Part shown: one piece after another, positions 14,605 to 20,505 of the stretch
How the letters are laid out: each line of letters opens with the position of its first letter
Position numbering within the stretch: the first letter of the stretch is position 1
Virus record (IMG/VR): IMGVR_UViG_3300024261_000181
Span: 1-20,964 of that record
Reading direction: 5' to 3' (one strand)
DNA from: a virus
DNA length: 20,964 nt
Translations under genes and position numbers: made by a program
Notes under the pieces: generated by a model
What the model was told of the DNA's origin: nothing
Databases searched by the model: none
The model's input: the letters and a program-made list of their open reading frames with translations, nothing else

Positions 14605-14832
14605 CTAGTTTAGGGCAATAAGATGTCCTGTATGTATTAATGCTAGTATGATTTCAGGTTCAGACACAAATTGCTCTAATAGGTCTTCTGGTGAGCCTGT
14701 GCCGTCAAATGCACCACATGCGTAACATATTGCTATTGTGAATTCACCGTCTGAATACACGTACATATCCTTACCTTTCCTCGTACAGTTGTCCAATTGG
14801 CATGTTGGCACGTTATTTAACTTTTTTGGCAT
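14605..14832 (-). CDS. Small zinc-ribbon protein (75 aa)
   Basis: Four Cys in two pairs, CQLDNC (residues 11-16) and CYAC (36-39), with a beta hairpin between them (KDMYVYSDGEFTIAI), look like a one-zinc ribbon. A C-terminal helix (SPEDLLEQFVSEPEIILALI) follows. The first pair has CxxxxC spacing instead of CxxC. Such proteins often bind nucleic acid or other proteins; no specific role can be given. The gene is divergent from the 177-aa plus-strand gene, and the two share one palindromic TATA element. Confidence 0.7.
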   Translation of the reverse strand: MPKKLNNVPTCQLDNCTRKGKDMYVYSDGEFTIAICYACGAFDGTGSPEDLLEQFVSEPEIILALIHTGHLIALN

Positions 14833-14850
14833 ATCGACACTACAAACAGT

Positions 14851-14860
14851 TTATTAATAA
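14851..14860. promoter_or_regulatory. Palindromic, probably bidirectional TATA box
   Basis: TTATTAATAA is its own reverse complement. Its centre is about 25 nt from the plus-strand ATG at 14881 and about 24 nt from the minus-strand ATG at 14832, the standard spacing found before other genes of this window. No second TATA-like box is seen in the 48-nt divergent gap. Confidence 0.65.
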
Positions 14861-14880
14861 GTATTATGTAAACTACAGTC

Positions 14881-15414
14881 ATGGCGTCATCAATATATGT
14901 ATATAGAAGCATAGCCGAATACAAAAAGTATTATGAGGGAAAACATGAACAACTTATATACCAAATACCTATACTTGATATGTATGTTGATACAGACAAA
15001 GAGAAGATGTTTGTCATTACTAACCAAGATTTGGATTCACAGAAACGCAATATAGATTTCTTTAGAACCATTGTACATGTTAGGAGTGAGACATTAGTTC
15101 CTAGTGTTATTAGTAATGATGAGTTTAATGTTAGAGTTGTTCAGCATGGTAAGGTTATGTATAATGGTAAGAGTGGTAATATTGAGTTCTTCCCCCGATT
15201 TAGAGGATGTGATATGAAACAACATGCAGACAGATTTATTGGTGGTGCTAAGGACGAGCAGAAATATCTTTTAAAGTATGACTATCGATATTATGATTTT
15301 CAGCAAGATAGGATAAATCTAATTTTAGGAGATGTGCAAAATTCGGTTTTAGATAATTTACGTTCAGTTTTGGGAAAAGTGGGTCGTTGCATATTTCCTC
15401 AAGATAATAAATAG
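14881..15414 (+). CDS. Unknown protein (177 aa), only plus-strand gene inside the structural block
   Basis: The frame starts at ATG 14881 (MASSIYVYRSIAEYKKYYEG). It has an N-terminal Tyr-rich alpha/beta region with strands (QLIYQIPILDMYVD, KMFVITNQDL), a central beta stretch (FFRTIVHVRSETLVPSVIS, FNVRVVQHGKVMYNGKSG), then YDYRYYDFQQDRINLILGDV and a terminal helix. No known motif, membrane segment or zinc site is seen. Its last 167 nt (from 15248) overlap, on the opposite strand, the sulfotransferase-like frame. It is presumably expressed from the shared palindromic promoter. Its opposite orientation suggests independent acquisition or a different expression time. Confidence 0.7.
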   Translation: MASSIYVYRSIAEYKKYYEGKHEQLIYQIPILDMYVDTDKEKMFVITNQDLDSQKRNIDFFRTIVHVRSETLVPSVISNDEFNVRVVQHGKVMYNGKSGNIEFFPRFRGCDMKQHADRFIGGAKDEQKYLLKYDYRYYDFQQDRINLILGDVQNSVLDNLRSVLGKVGRCIFPQDNK

Positions 15415-15775
15415 TTGGTTTCTCAGAAGCCCAATGTTTAATCCATCTGTCATAATCTAACTGTTCAAAGATATTATTAATTTCATTTTCATTGTTAGGA
15501 AAATTAACATATGTGTATAGGTTCACACCCGGATGAAAATATAAAAAGTTAGATAAGAATGCTAGTTTTCTATCCTTTCTAAAAATTAGAATCTTTTCAA
15601 AGTCTTTGTATTTCTCACTCCATTCTTTATTGGGAAATCCTTTTCTATAAATACATTCTATCTTTTCTACAATACAGCCGGGGTATTTCCTGTAAAGGTA
15701 TTCTACTAAACTAGTCTGTCCACATTTGTAAGCACCTATAATTGCAAATTTTAGAGTCTTACTTTCCGTGTATCC
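15248..15775 (-). CDS. Sulfotransferase-like P-loop protein, no canonical start codon
   Basis: The frame is open from 15775 (after a TGA at 15778) to TAG at 15248, up to 175 aa. It shows KFAIIGAYKCGQTSLVEYL, a beta strand and P-loop like the PAPS-binding 5' motif of sulfotransferases (G..K.GTTSL, here with GQTS). It then shows ILIFRKDRKLAFLSNFLYF, which fits the 3' phosphate motif (R-P--R--S-Y), and later KPTIYYLEEICNDPLF, like the usual IYYEDL..DP. No ATG, GTG or TTG occurs in frame before GTG 15526, which would delete both motifs. Translation must begin at a rare codon such as ATT 15742, by a frameshift from the zinc-finger gene, or the sequence carries an indel. PAPS transfer is inferred; a remnant is possible. 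Confidence 0.6.
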   Translation of the reverse strand, partial: GYTESKTLKFAIIGAYKCGQTSLVEYLYRKYPGCIVEKIECIYRKGFPNKEWSEKYKDFEKILIFRKDRKLAFLSNFLYFHPGVNLYTYVNFPNNENEINNIFEQLDYDRWIKHWASEKPTIYYLEEICNDPLFPKLNVNYLKPNFAHLLKLDLSYLAENHNIDSHTLKDISARP

Positions 15776-16245
15776 TCACCGGTCATAATCTGTTTCCATT
15801 CTTTACCGTGTTTTCTACGCATTGATTTCCAGAATGGGTCATGTCCGAATTGTCCACCTGCTTTGTTATATGCTTTAGTGGTATCAGCAACTCGTCTGTT
15901 GCAAGTTCTGCATAATCTACAATTGATTTGTTCGATATTAAAATGATAGTCTCTACAGAAATAACATAGTCCATAATATTTCGGGGCTACAACAGCCAAT
16001 AAAGCCTCTCTACCTTTCTTACCTGCACAGTCTCCACATATATCTACAAGTGTTGCTGCACAAGCTGCTTTAGTAAAACAACCAAAACATACTGCTTCAT
16101 TATCATCGTTTACGTGTAGGTATTCATTTGATTGGTGTGCTTTCCATAGTCTCTGTTGATTCTCGTTAGCGTTATGTTCTCCACCGGAGATTTTTCTATC
16201 ATTACCCAATCTGTTTACACCCACACATATTACATTCGTAATCAT
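15751..16245 (-). CDS. Multi-zinc-finger protein (164 aa)
   Basis: The start is set at ATG 16245. GTG 16296 would add 17 residues, and TTG 16209 would shorten it and avoid most of the overlap with the upstream Cys-rich small frame, so the start is uncertain. Cys pairs are CFGC, CGDC, CYFC and CRLCRTC, giving nine Cys in about 65 residues, with His in between (YHFNIE). The C-terminus is basic and aromatic (FWKSMRRKHGKEWKQIM). The set looks like two or three zinc sites in a treble-clef or HNH-like arrangement, but no HNH catalytic pattern is evident. It probably binds DNA, RNA or a protein partner in packaging. No named family is recognised. Confidence 0.7.
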   Translation of the reverse strand: MITNVICVGVNRLGNDRKISGGEHNANENQQRLWKAHQSNEYLHVNDDNEAVCFGCFTKAACAATLVDICGDCAGKKGREALLAVVAPKYYGLCYFCRDYHFNIEQINCRLCRTCNRRVADTTKAYNKAGGQFGHDPFWKSMRRKHGKEWKQIMTGEDTRKVRL

Positions 16246-16315
16246 CTCTAGTAGATTGATGACATGAACAGTCACATGGTAGCAAACTGCACTCACCGTC
16301 TTTACATTCAGGCAA
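16202..16315 (-). CDS. Candidate 37-aa Cys-rich mini-protein between two genes
   Basis: The frame runs from TTG 16315 to TAA 16204-16202 and has CKDGEC, then CDCSCH, then CNMCGC: nine Cys and one His in 37 residues. GAGGG stands 9 nt upstream of the TTG, inside the end of the preceding gene. It overlaps that gene's last 8 nt and the N-terminus of the zinc-finger gene. The dense, regular CxC/CxxC spacing is unlikely by chance at this base composition, so a small metal-binding protein is plausible. It may also be the true N-terminal zinc module of the next gene, separated by one frame change. Confidence 0.45.
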   Translation of the reverse strand: MPECKDGECSLLPCDCSCHQSTRDDYECNMCGCKQIG

Positions 16316-16742
16316 TTTCTTTATCCCTCTTTAGAATGGTTAGTTTTCTTAAGCACTCATCAATTATGTACACCGATTCTGTATGTGCATCGACATTGTC
16401 AGAAAGTGTGATTGCTCCAAAGATTCTGTCAATCTCTTCAAGTATTTTATGTTTAGTTACATTTGATGGTATACCTACCATTGTTGAAGCAATATTCATC
16501 CATGAATTTGTTGACAATGTTTCGTCTTTGTTAAGTTCTACGGTTACTGTATTATCTGAACCTGTAATAATATCATCTGGTAATGATTGTACCATTTTTG
16601 GTTTTTCTGTTAAATTAACTGTTCTAATTTTTCCTTGTGCTTCCATTGTTTTTGTTACAAGTGGTGATTTTTTCTTTCCCATATTTCTTTTTACCTTTTT
16701 GGTATGGGTACAGTTCTCTTCACAGTTAAGATGTTTCTTCAT
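16308..16742 (-). CDS. Unknown protein (144 aa) following portal
   Basis: ATG 16742 is chosen (MKKHLNCEENCTHTKK) because GGGAG lies about 7 nt upstream. The longer frame from 16778 would overlap the portal gene by 53 nt. The N-terminus has Cys pairs (CEENCTH) and a basic stretch (KKVKRNMGKKKS), the middle is Thr/Val-rich, and the C-terminal 70 residues form two or three helices (ILEEIDRIFGAITL, YIIDECLRKLTILKRDKEIA). It overlaps the portal stop by 17 nt and is likely translationally coupled. No family is recognised. The gene position after the portal would suit a small head or packaging accessory protein. Confidence 0.6.
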   Translation of the reverse strand: MKKHLNCEENCTHTKKVKRNMGKKKSPLVTKTMEAQGKIRTVNLTEKPKMVQSLPDDIITGSDNTVTVELNKDETLSTNSWMNIASTMVGIPSNVTKHKILEEIDRIFGAITLSDNVDAHTESVYIIDECLRKLTILKRDKEIA

Positions 16743-18684
16743 TATCATTCTCCCATCTGTTAAATGAATCAAACTCATTATCTACAAGTTCTCTTGCGTC
16801 TCTTACTGTCATCTTTGTTACCTTTCTTAATTCGTCTACTGTCTTGGTTTTCTTCCAACCGAAATCAAGTGAAGTCTGTAATGTGGTTTTAACTAATTCG
16901 TAATTGTTTGGTGTAATTCCATTAGGGAAATTCTTTCTGATACCTCCTGCTCTACCTGCTCCTCTTGGGTCACCTTGATTACCACCCTCAGTTCCAGTTC
17001 TCTTTCTTCCGGGAGCACCTTGCATACGTTGCTGTTCTTCTTTTGGAGCAGCACTGCCTCTACCACGTTCACCCGGCTTTAAAACTGTATCCTGATTCTC
17101 TTCACCCGGCTGTTTATTCTGTTGATTGAATTGGTCTTGTAAAGTAACCACAGGTTCTTGTGAAACTTCGAATTTTCCAGTTGGTGTTCTGGTAACTTCG
17201 AATCCTAGTTCTTGATAGGCTTTCATGTTTTCAATTTCAACACCTTCAATCTGTAGGTCTCTGAGTTTGTCAGTTTCTTCACCTTCGTTAAGTTTGATAT
17301 CCCAATCGTCAATACCCAAATGGTCAGCGATTTTTCTAAAGAATGATTTGTATAAAATATCTTGACCCCATTTGACAGCACGGTTTGTGATTGTAACTTG
17401 CAGTCCTTCTTGTGACCAACCAGTAGGAAGTTCACCGAAGTAAAGTGGAAGGACACCATACAATGCACCGATAATCATTCTGAGTTCTCTTCTAATAACT
17501 GTAAACTCTAATTCCTTTAGTGAGCCAGTAAAGTCAAGCCATTCAGCCATCTTACCTTGTGCTCCTTTATCATTTTCTACTAACAGTGGTTGTATAGAAT
17601 ATGGGTCTTCTAATGCTTTTTGTTGTAATACATCCCATGATTTTCTGAAAGTTTCATAATTTCTTGAAGATAGAATAAGCATTCCTCTTGGAGGTCTCAT
17701 CTTGTCGAAATATTTTCTAATGTATTCATCCATGTGAGACAAAGCCATTGCCTTTGACCAGATGGTATAAATTGGTGAATAACCATAAAGTAATCCCGGT
17801 GAGTATTTTCCAACTTTCCATATGATTTCTCCTTTAGCATAAACAACTCTTTTTGGTGTAGGAACACCGAGTCCATAAACTGTGTTAACTTCGAACCATG
17901 CAGGTAATCCAATTGCATTACAGATGTGACATCTTGCCTCTTCACCATCTTTGGTATACATGAGATTTTCTTTTCGGTGGGCAGGGTCAGGGCAAACCAT
18001 AACTTGAGCACCAGTATCAGTATAACCTAATCTACCATCAGCGTCAACAATGAATGCAATGCTAGGTGGGTCTATTCTGATATATTCAGTATACTCTTTA
18101 ACTTTAGATTTTCCAGTATCATCATTGATTTTATATTTAGGGGAAGTAAGCATAAATGCCATGTCGAATATTTCAAGGTCTTGTTCTAGTTGTCTAGATA
18201 GTTCTTCTAATGTCTGCTCGTTTCCATTGATTGGTTTTGTCATTAGGTCTTCTAGTCTTTTTCTGTTTGCTGGGTCTGGTTTTACTATGTTATTTCCCCC
18301 ACATGTATCACACATGAGTGGGTCGTCTTTTAAATCTTGAACATCTGAATTAGGCATCTCATCTACTGATATAGTTTCTTTCTTTTTCTCATGAGGTGGA
18401 TATTCAAATTGTTTTGAACAGTCCTGACATTTGTATTTGAATCGTTCTTTGATTTCAAATCCATTCTTGAACATTTCTCTGTTTAAAGTATCAATTGGAA
18501 TTCTCACTGCGTCTACAGTCTTGGCTAGTTCAACAACCATAGCCATTGGGAATGGGAAAATTGGTAATTTAGCACCTGTATCGGTACTCATCATAGGTGT
18601 GGATACTGTAGGTCTTACAGTTTGTGTAGTATTACGTTTGGAAATGAAATTAAATCCTTTAGATAAACTATCATACAAACCCAT
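16726..18684 (-). CDS. Portal protein with two zinc-knuckle insertions (652 aa)
   Basis: The portal forms the dodecameric gate for DNA packaging. Typical elements are an N-terminal clip/wing (LAKTVDAVRIPIDTLNREMF), the middle segment with KYFDKMRPPRGMLIL, and the stem-crown part ELEFTVIRRELRMIIGALYG followed by VLPLYFGELP and a helix (NRAVKWGQDILYKSFFRKIA). The C-terminal 130 residues are Gly/Gln/Arg-rich and end with a helix bundle. Two Cys/His clusters are inserted early: C86-x2-C89 with C125-x2-C128, and C231-x4-H236 with C252-x2-C255. These look like zinc-ribbon insertions, unusual for portals. A TATA box lies about 28 nt upstream. No terminase gene adjoins it in this window. Confidence 0.85.
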   Translation of the reverse strand: MGLYDSLSKGFNFISKRNTTQTVRPTVSTPMMSTDTGAKLPIFPFPMAMVVELAKTVDAVRIPIDTLNREMFKNGFEIKERFKYKCQDCSKQFEYPPHEKKKETISVDEMPNSDVQDLKDDPLMCDTCGGNNIVKPDPANRKRLEDLMTKPINGNEQTLEELSRQLEQDLEIFDMAFMLTSPKYKINDDTGKSKVKEYTEYIRIDPPSIAFIVDADGRLGYTDTGAQVMVCPDPAHRKENLMYTKDGEEARCHICNAIGLPAWFEVNTVYGLGVPTPKRVVYAKGEIIWKVGKYSPGLLYGYSPIYTIWSKAMALSHMDEYIRKYFDKMRPPRGMLILSSRNYETFRKSWDVLQQKALEDPYSIQPLLVENDKGAQGKMAEWLDFTGSLKELEFTVIRRELRMIIGALYGVLPLYFGELPTGWSQEGLQVTITNRAVKWGQDILYKSFFRKIADHLGIDDWDIKLNEGEETDKLRDLQIEGVEIENMKAYQELGFEVTRTPTGKFEVSQEPVVTLQDQFNQQNKQPGEENQDTVLKPGERGRGSAAPKEEQQRMQGAPGRKRTGTEGGNQGDPRGAGRAGGIRKNFPNGITPNNYELVKTTLQTSLDFGWKKTKTVDELRKVTKMTVRDARELVDNEFDSFNRWENDNEETS

Positions 18685-18690
18685 ATGATA

Positions 18691-18737
18691 TTGTCACTAT
18701 GTCACACTATATAAGGATTCTGTCAAGATTTGTCAAG
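18691..18737. promoter_or_regulatory. Divergent control region with four TGTCA repeats
   Basis: TGTCAC occurs at 18692 and 18700 (8-nt step), and TGTCAAG at 18721 and 18731 (10-nt step). They flank the portal TATA box (CCTTATATAG on the minus strand, 18707-18716) on both sides. The placement suggests an operator for a regulator of portal transcription and perhaps of the divergent gene at 18781. Confidence 0.45.
18707..18716 (-). promoter_or_regulatory. TATA box of the portal gene
   Basis: The minus strand reads CCTTATATAG, centred about 28 nt upstream of ATG 18684. Confidence 0.65.
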
Positions 18738-18750
18738 TGTAATTAGTAAT

Positions 18751-18760
18751 CTTTTTATCA
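18751..18760 (+). promoter_or_regulatory. TATA-like box of the mini-HExxH gene
   Basis: The plus strand reads CTTTTTATCA, centred about 25 nt upstream of ATG 18781, giving a leaderless or near-leaderless mRNA. Confidence 0.5.
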
Positions 18761-18780
18761 AGTTGTGATGGAATAATTAC

Positions 18781-19032
18781 ATGTTCTATGAAGAATATAT
18801 CCTATACCCAGAGGAAGAAGACCCTAGAGCAGAGTATGTGTCAGATGAATTAAAAATTTATTACTATATGTCTAATATGATAGAAGGTACTCACGATTTT
18901 ATGGATACTGTTACTCACGAATGGTTGCATGGACTATTTGATTGGGCTACAGAGGGAGCAAAACATGAAGAAGAAAAAATAGATGCAGATGGGGAACATT
19001 TCATAATGCGGTTGATGAACTTCAAAGACTAG
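18781..19032 (+). CDS. Mini HExxH metalloprotease-like protein (83 aa)
   Basis: The protein has a clear zinc-metallopeptidase core THEWLHGLFDWATEG (His46, Glu47, His50), followed by His62-Glu63 and, nearer the end, GEHFIMRLMNF (His73). Small stand-alone proteins with HEll-H...h-F-..l are known in phages and archaea and resemble the core of larger zincins. The N-terminus is acidic (EEYILYPEEEDPRAEYVSDE) and has no signal peptide. Whether it cleaves peptides is unproven; a third zinc ligand could be His62, Glu63 or His73. It begins the plus-strand accessory block, diverges from the portal gene, and ends in a CTAG shared with the convergent 42-aa gene. Confidence 0.7.
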   Translation: MFYEEYILYPEEEDPRAEYVSDELKIYYYMSNMIEGTHDFMDTVTHEWLHGLFDWATEGAKHEEEKIDADGEHFIMRLMNFKD

Positions 19033-19157
19033 GCATGTTTTTCACATGAGATATCTCTAGTTTCTTTGATACATTTACAAGATGTTGTTTTCTTTGTAGT
19101 TTTGATGACTACTTCCTCATCAATTACATCATATTCTTTTACGCGTGAACCTGCCAT
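19029..19157 (-). CDS. Small Cys-rich protein (42 aa), convergent with mini-HExxH gene
   Basis: A 42-codon minus-strand frame starts at ATG 19157 (MAGSRVKEYDVIDEEVVIKT) and ends in TAG. It has a CKC pair and a CEKH at its C-terminus, which could bind one metal ion. Support is the strong TATA box at 19178-19188, 26 nt upstream, and a purine-rich AAAAAGG just before ATG. Its TAG and that of the convergent plus-strand gene share CTAG (19029-19032). The plus-strand frame that covers the same DNA (19066-19266) has no good promoter and reads like a shadow. Function is unknown. Confidence 0.55.
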   Translation of the reverse strand: MAGSRVKEYDVIDEEVVIKTTKKTTSCKCIKETRDISCEKHA

Positions 19158-19177
19158 CCTTTTTAAAGGCTTCTTTT

Positions 19178-19188
19178 CTTATAAAAAG
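19178..19188 (-). promoter_or_regulatory. TATA box of the 42-aa gene
   Basis: The minus strand reads CTTTTTATAAG, centred about 26 nt upstream of ATG 19157. Confidence 0.65.
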
Positions 19189-19217
19189 ATTGAGATATTC
19201 CTATTATCCATTTTCAT

Positions 19218-19251
19218 ACTTATATATATTATATATATAACTTATATAACA
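19218..19251. promoter_or_regulatory. A/T-alternating promoter region before the matrixin gene
   Basis: This stretch is almost wholly TA steps, ending in CTTATATAAC at 19241-19250. That box lies about 50 nt before ATG 19296, so the mRNA would have a leader of about 25 nt, longer than elsewhere here. The remaining 19158-19295 gap holds nothing else recognised. Confidence 0.45.
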
Positions 19252-19295
19252 ATAACATACCGTTAAACTTAACTAGTAACCAAATAATACCAAAT

Positions 19296-20006
19296 ATGGT
19301 CACGGAAATGATTTGTAGAGCGAAATCAGACGGAAAATACGATTCTGTAAGGGTTTCTGGGGTCACAATTGAACAACAAATCGAAGATGACAGAAAATTT
19401 GGCTTTTTATCACCAAAAAACGGTGTTTTGAACTACATTATACTCAATAATGACAAAGAAATCACAGAAAAACAGGTAAAAAGAGCAGTTTCGATGGCAC
19501 TTTTCGGGTGGAGATTGCACGTTCCAATCAAGTTTAGACGTGTAAAAAACCGATTAGACGCAGATATTACAGTACAATTCAACTCAGAAGAGGACGATGA
19601 ACTTTTAGATAAAAATACATTAGCATATATGTACTATCCACTCGGAGGAATCAATGATGGCAAATGTGTCGTAAATAAGCGATTTCACTGGACAAACCAC
19701 GGTAAAGGGGTGGATATGCATGAAATAGACCCAACACACTATCCAATTCCTACCCCAAGCAATCCAAAGGGTAAAACATGGGATTTAGACAAGGTATTGC
19801 GTCACGAGTTTGGTCATGGTGTATTCGGTTTGCCTCATTCCCAAAGCGAAGCCAGAATCATGAGTGGTAATGAATCATTCATGGCAGAGTTTTTCACGGG
19901 GGAAGACATAACAAGAGCACAAGCAAAAGCAGGAATCAGAGAAGGGTTTGCACATAGATTAAAACAGTTGACCGGCTGGTATAAAATTAGAAGTAACAAC
20001 TCTTAG
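19296..20006 (+). CDS. Matrixin-like (metzincin) zinc metalloprotease (236 aa)
   Basis: The layout follows the matrixin catalytic domain: a helix with VKRAVSMALFGWRLHVPIKF, the strand DADITVQFN, the edge segment TLAYMYYPLGGINDGKCVVN with KRFHWT, then the active site RHEFGHGVFGLPHS (His170, Glu171, His174, His181) and a Met-turn (RIMSG, Met189). Between the second and third His there are six residues instead of the canonical five (HExxHxxGxxH). No signal peptide or pro-domain is visible: the protein begins directly in a charged region, so export, if any, needs another route such as lysis or virion association. A role in degrading the S-layer during entry or exit is attractive but inferred. The gene is followed closely by a secreted-type small protein. 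Confidence 0.85.
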   Translation: MVTEMICRAKSDGKYDSVRVSGVTIEQQIEDDRKFGFLSPKNGVLNYIILNNDKEITEKQVKRAVSMALFGWRLHVPIKFRRVKNRLDADITVQFNSEEDDELLDKNTLAYMYYPLGGINDGKCVVNKRFHWTNHGKGVDMHEIDPTHYPIPTPSNPKGKTWDLDKVLRHEFGHGVFGLPHSQSEARIMSGNESFMAEFFTGEDITRAQAKAGIREGFAHRLKQLTGWYKIRSNNS

Positions 20007-20010
20007 TAAG

Positions 20011-20020
20011 TCTTATATAT
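20011..20020 (+). promoter_or_regulatory. TATA box of the small membrane protein operon
   Basis: TCTTATATAT centred about 25 nt before GTG 20041 and 31 nt before ATG 20047, just after the metalloprotease stop. Confidence 0.6.
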
Positions 20021-20040
20021 CAAATTATTAATTTAACCAT

Positions 20041-20256
20041 GTGGATATGGTTACAATTTTTATTGCTCTCTTGTTAGGCGGACTACTCGGAGTAGGTATC
20101 GGTTCCTTTATGGCTGACGATACTCCACAGATGAATACTATTTGTGATTCATTTCATTCCGAAGTTAAAACTGTTACATCTGTAATTGGTGGAACCGCAG
20201 TTCCTTTAGAGGTAACTGAATATGTTTGTGATGATTTTCACATGAGGGATAAATAA
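20041..20256 (+). CDS. Small membrane-anchored or secreted protein (69-71 aa)
   Basis: Start is GTG 20041 or ATG 20047; the TATA spacing fits either. The N-terminus is a strong hydrophobic segment (MVTIFIALLLGGLLGVGIGS), a signal anchor or Gly-rich TM helix. Then comes a hydrophilic ectodomain with two Cys (TICDSFHSE and EYVCDDFHM) in similar CDSFH/CDDFH contexts, which might form a disulfide outside the cell. No family is recognised. It heads a run of at least five short, close-packed plus-strand genes. Confidence 0.65.
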   Translation: MDMVTIFIALLLGGLLGVGIGSFMADDTPQMNTICDSFHSEVKTVTSVIGGTAVPLEVTEYVCDDFHMRDK

Positions 20257-20257
20257 A

Positions 20258-20362
20258 ATGAATGCAAACAAATTTGAAGATGTACCAATTCTTAATACCC
20301 AAAAGATAACTGGGATGACAAGAATTCAGACTAATGATTATTCAGTCAAGGAGTATTACTAA
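20258..20362 (+). CDS. Small hypothetical protein (34 aa)
   Basis: ATG 20258 lies one base after the previous stop (TAAAATG), and the frame ends with TAA, whose last A is also the first base of the next ATG (TAATG). The protein is polar with no Cys (MNANKFEDVPILNTQKITGM...). The close packing with neighbours on both sides supports translation. Function unknown. Confidence 0.5.
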   Translation: MNANKFEDVPILNTQKITGMTRIQTNDYSVKEYY

Positions 20363-20505
20363 TGTTAAACACAGATAAAATAAATGGTGGGTATGATGTA
20401 CGAGTTGATTACAATCCTTGGTCATCATCAGGTTCAGAGCCTGAGCCGGGCAATGTTGCAGTACGATTTGATTGCGAATCATTAAGGAGAATTATAGGAA
20501 ATTGA
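20362..20505 (+). CDS. Small hypothetical protein (47 aa)
   Basis: The frame starts in the TAATG overlap at 20362 and ends in TGA at 20503-20505, which overlaps a TTG start of the next gene (TTGA). Composition is polar with a Ser/Pro/Glu-rich middle (NPWSSSGSEPEPGN) and a short helix (CESLRRIIGN). No motif is recognised. Confidence 0.5.
   Translation: MLNTDKINGGYDVRVDYNPWSSSGSEPEPGNVAVRFDCESLRRIIGN

Noticed and set aside
15751-15775. Programmed -1 frameshift joining the zinc-finger gene to the sulfotransferase-like frame
   Set aside because: The frame relation is -1, but no slippery heptamer occurs in the 24-nt overlap. Kept only as one option in the finding about the missing start.
19218-19251. 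Replication origin in the TA-rich stretch
   Set aside because: No iterons, inverted repeats or neighbouring replication gene were seen; a promoter explains the sequence sufficiently.
19066-19266. Plus-strand ORF of 66 aa with a hydrophobic Ile/Tyr end
   Set aside because: Its C-terminus is the A/T-alternating promoter DNA, and it is antisense to the better supported 42-aa gene.
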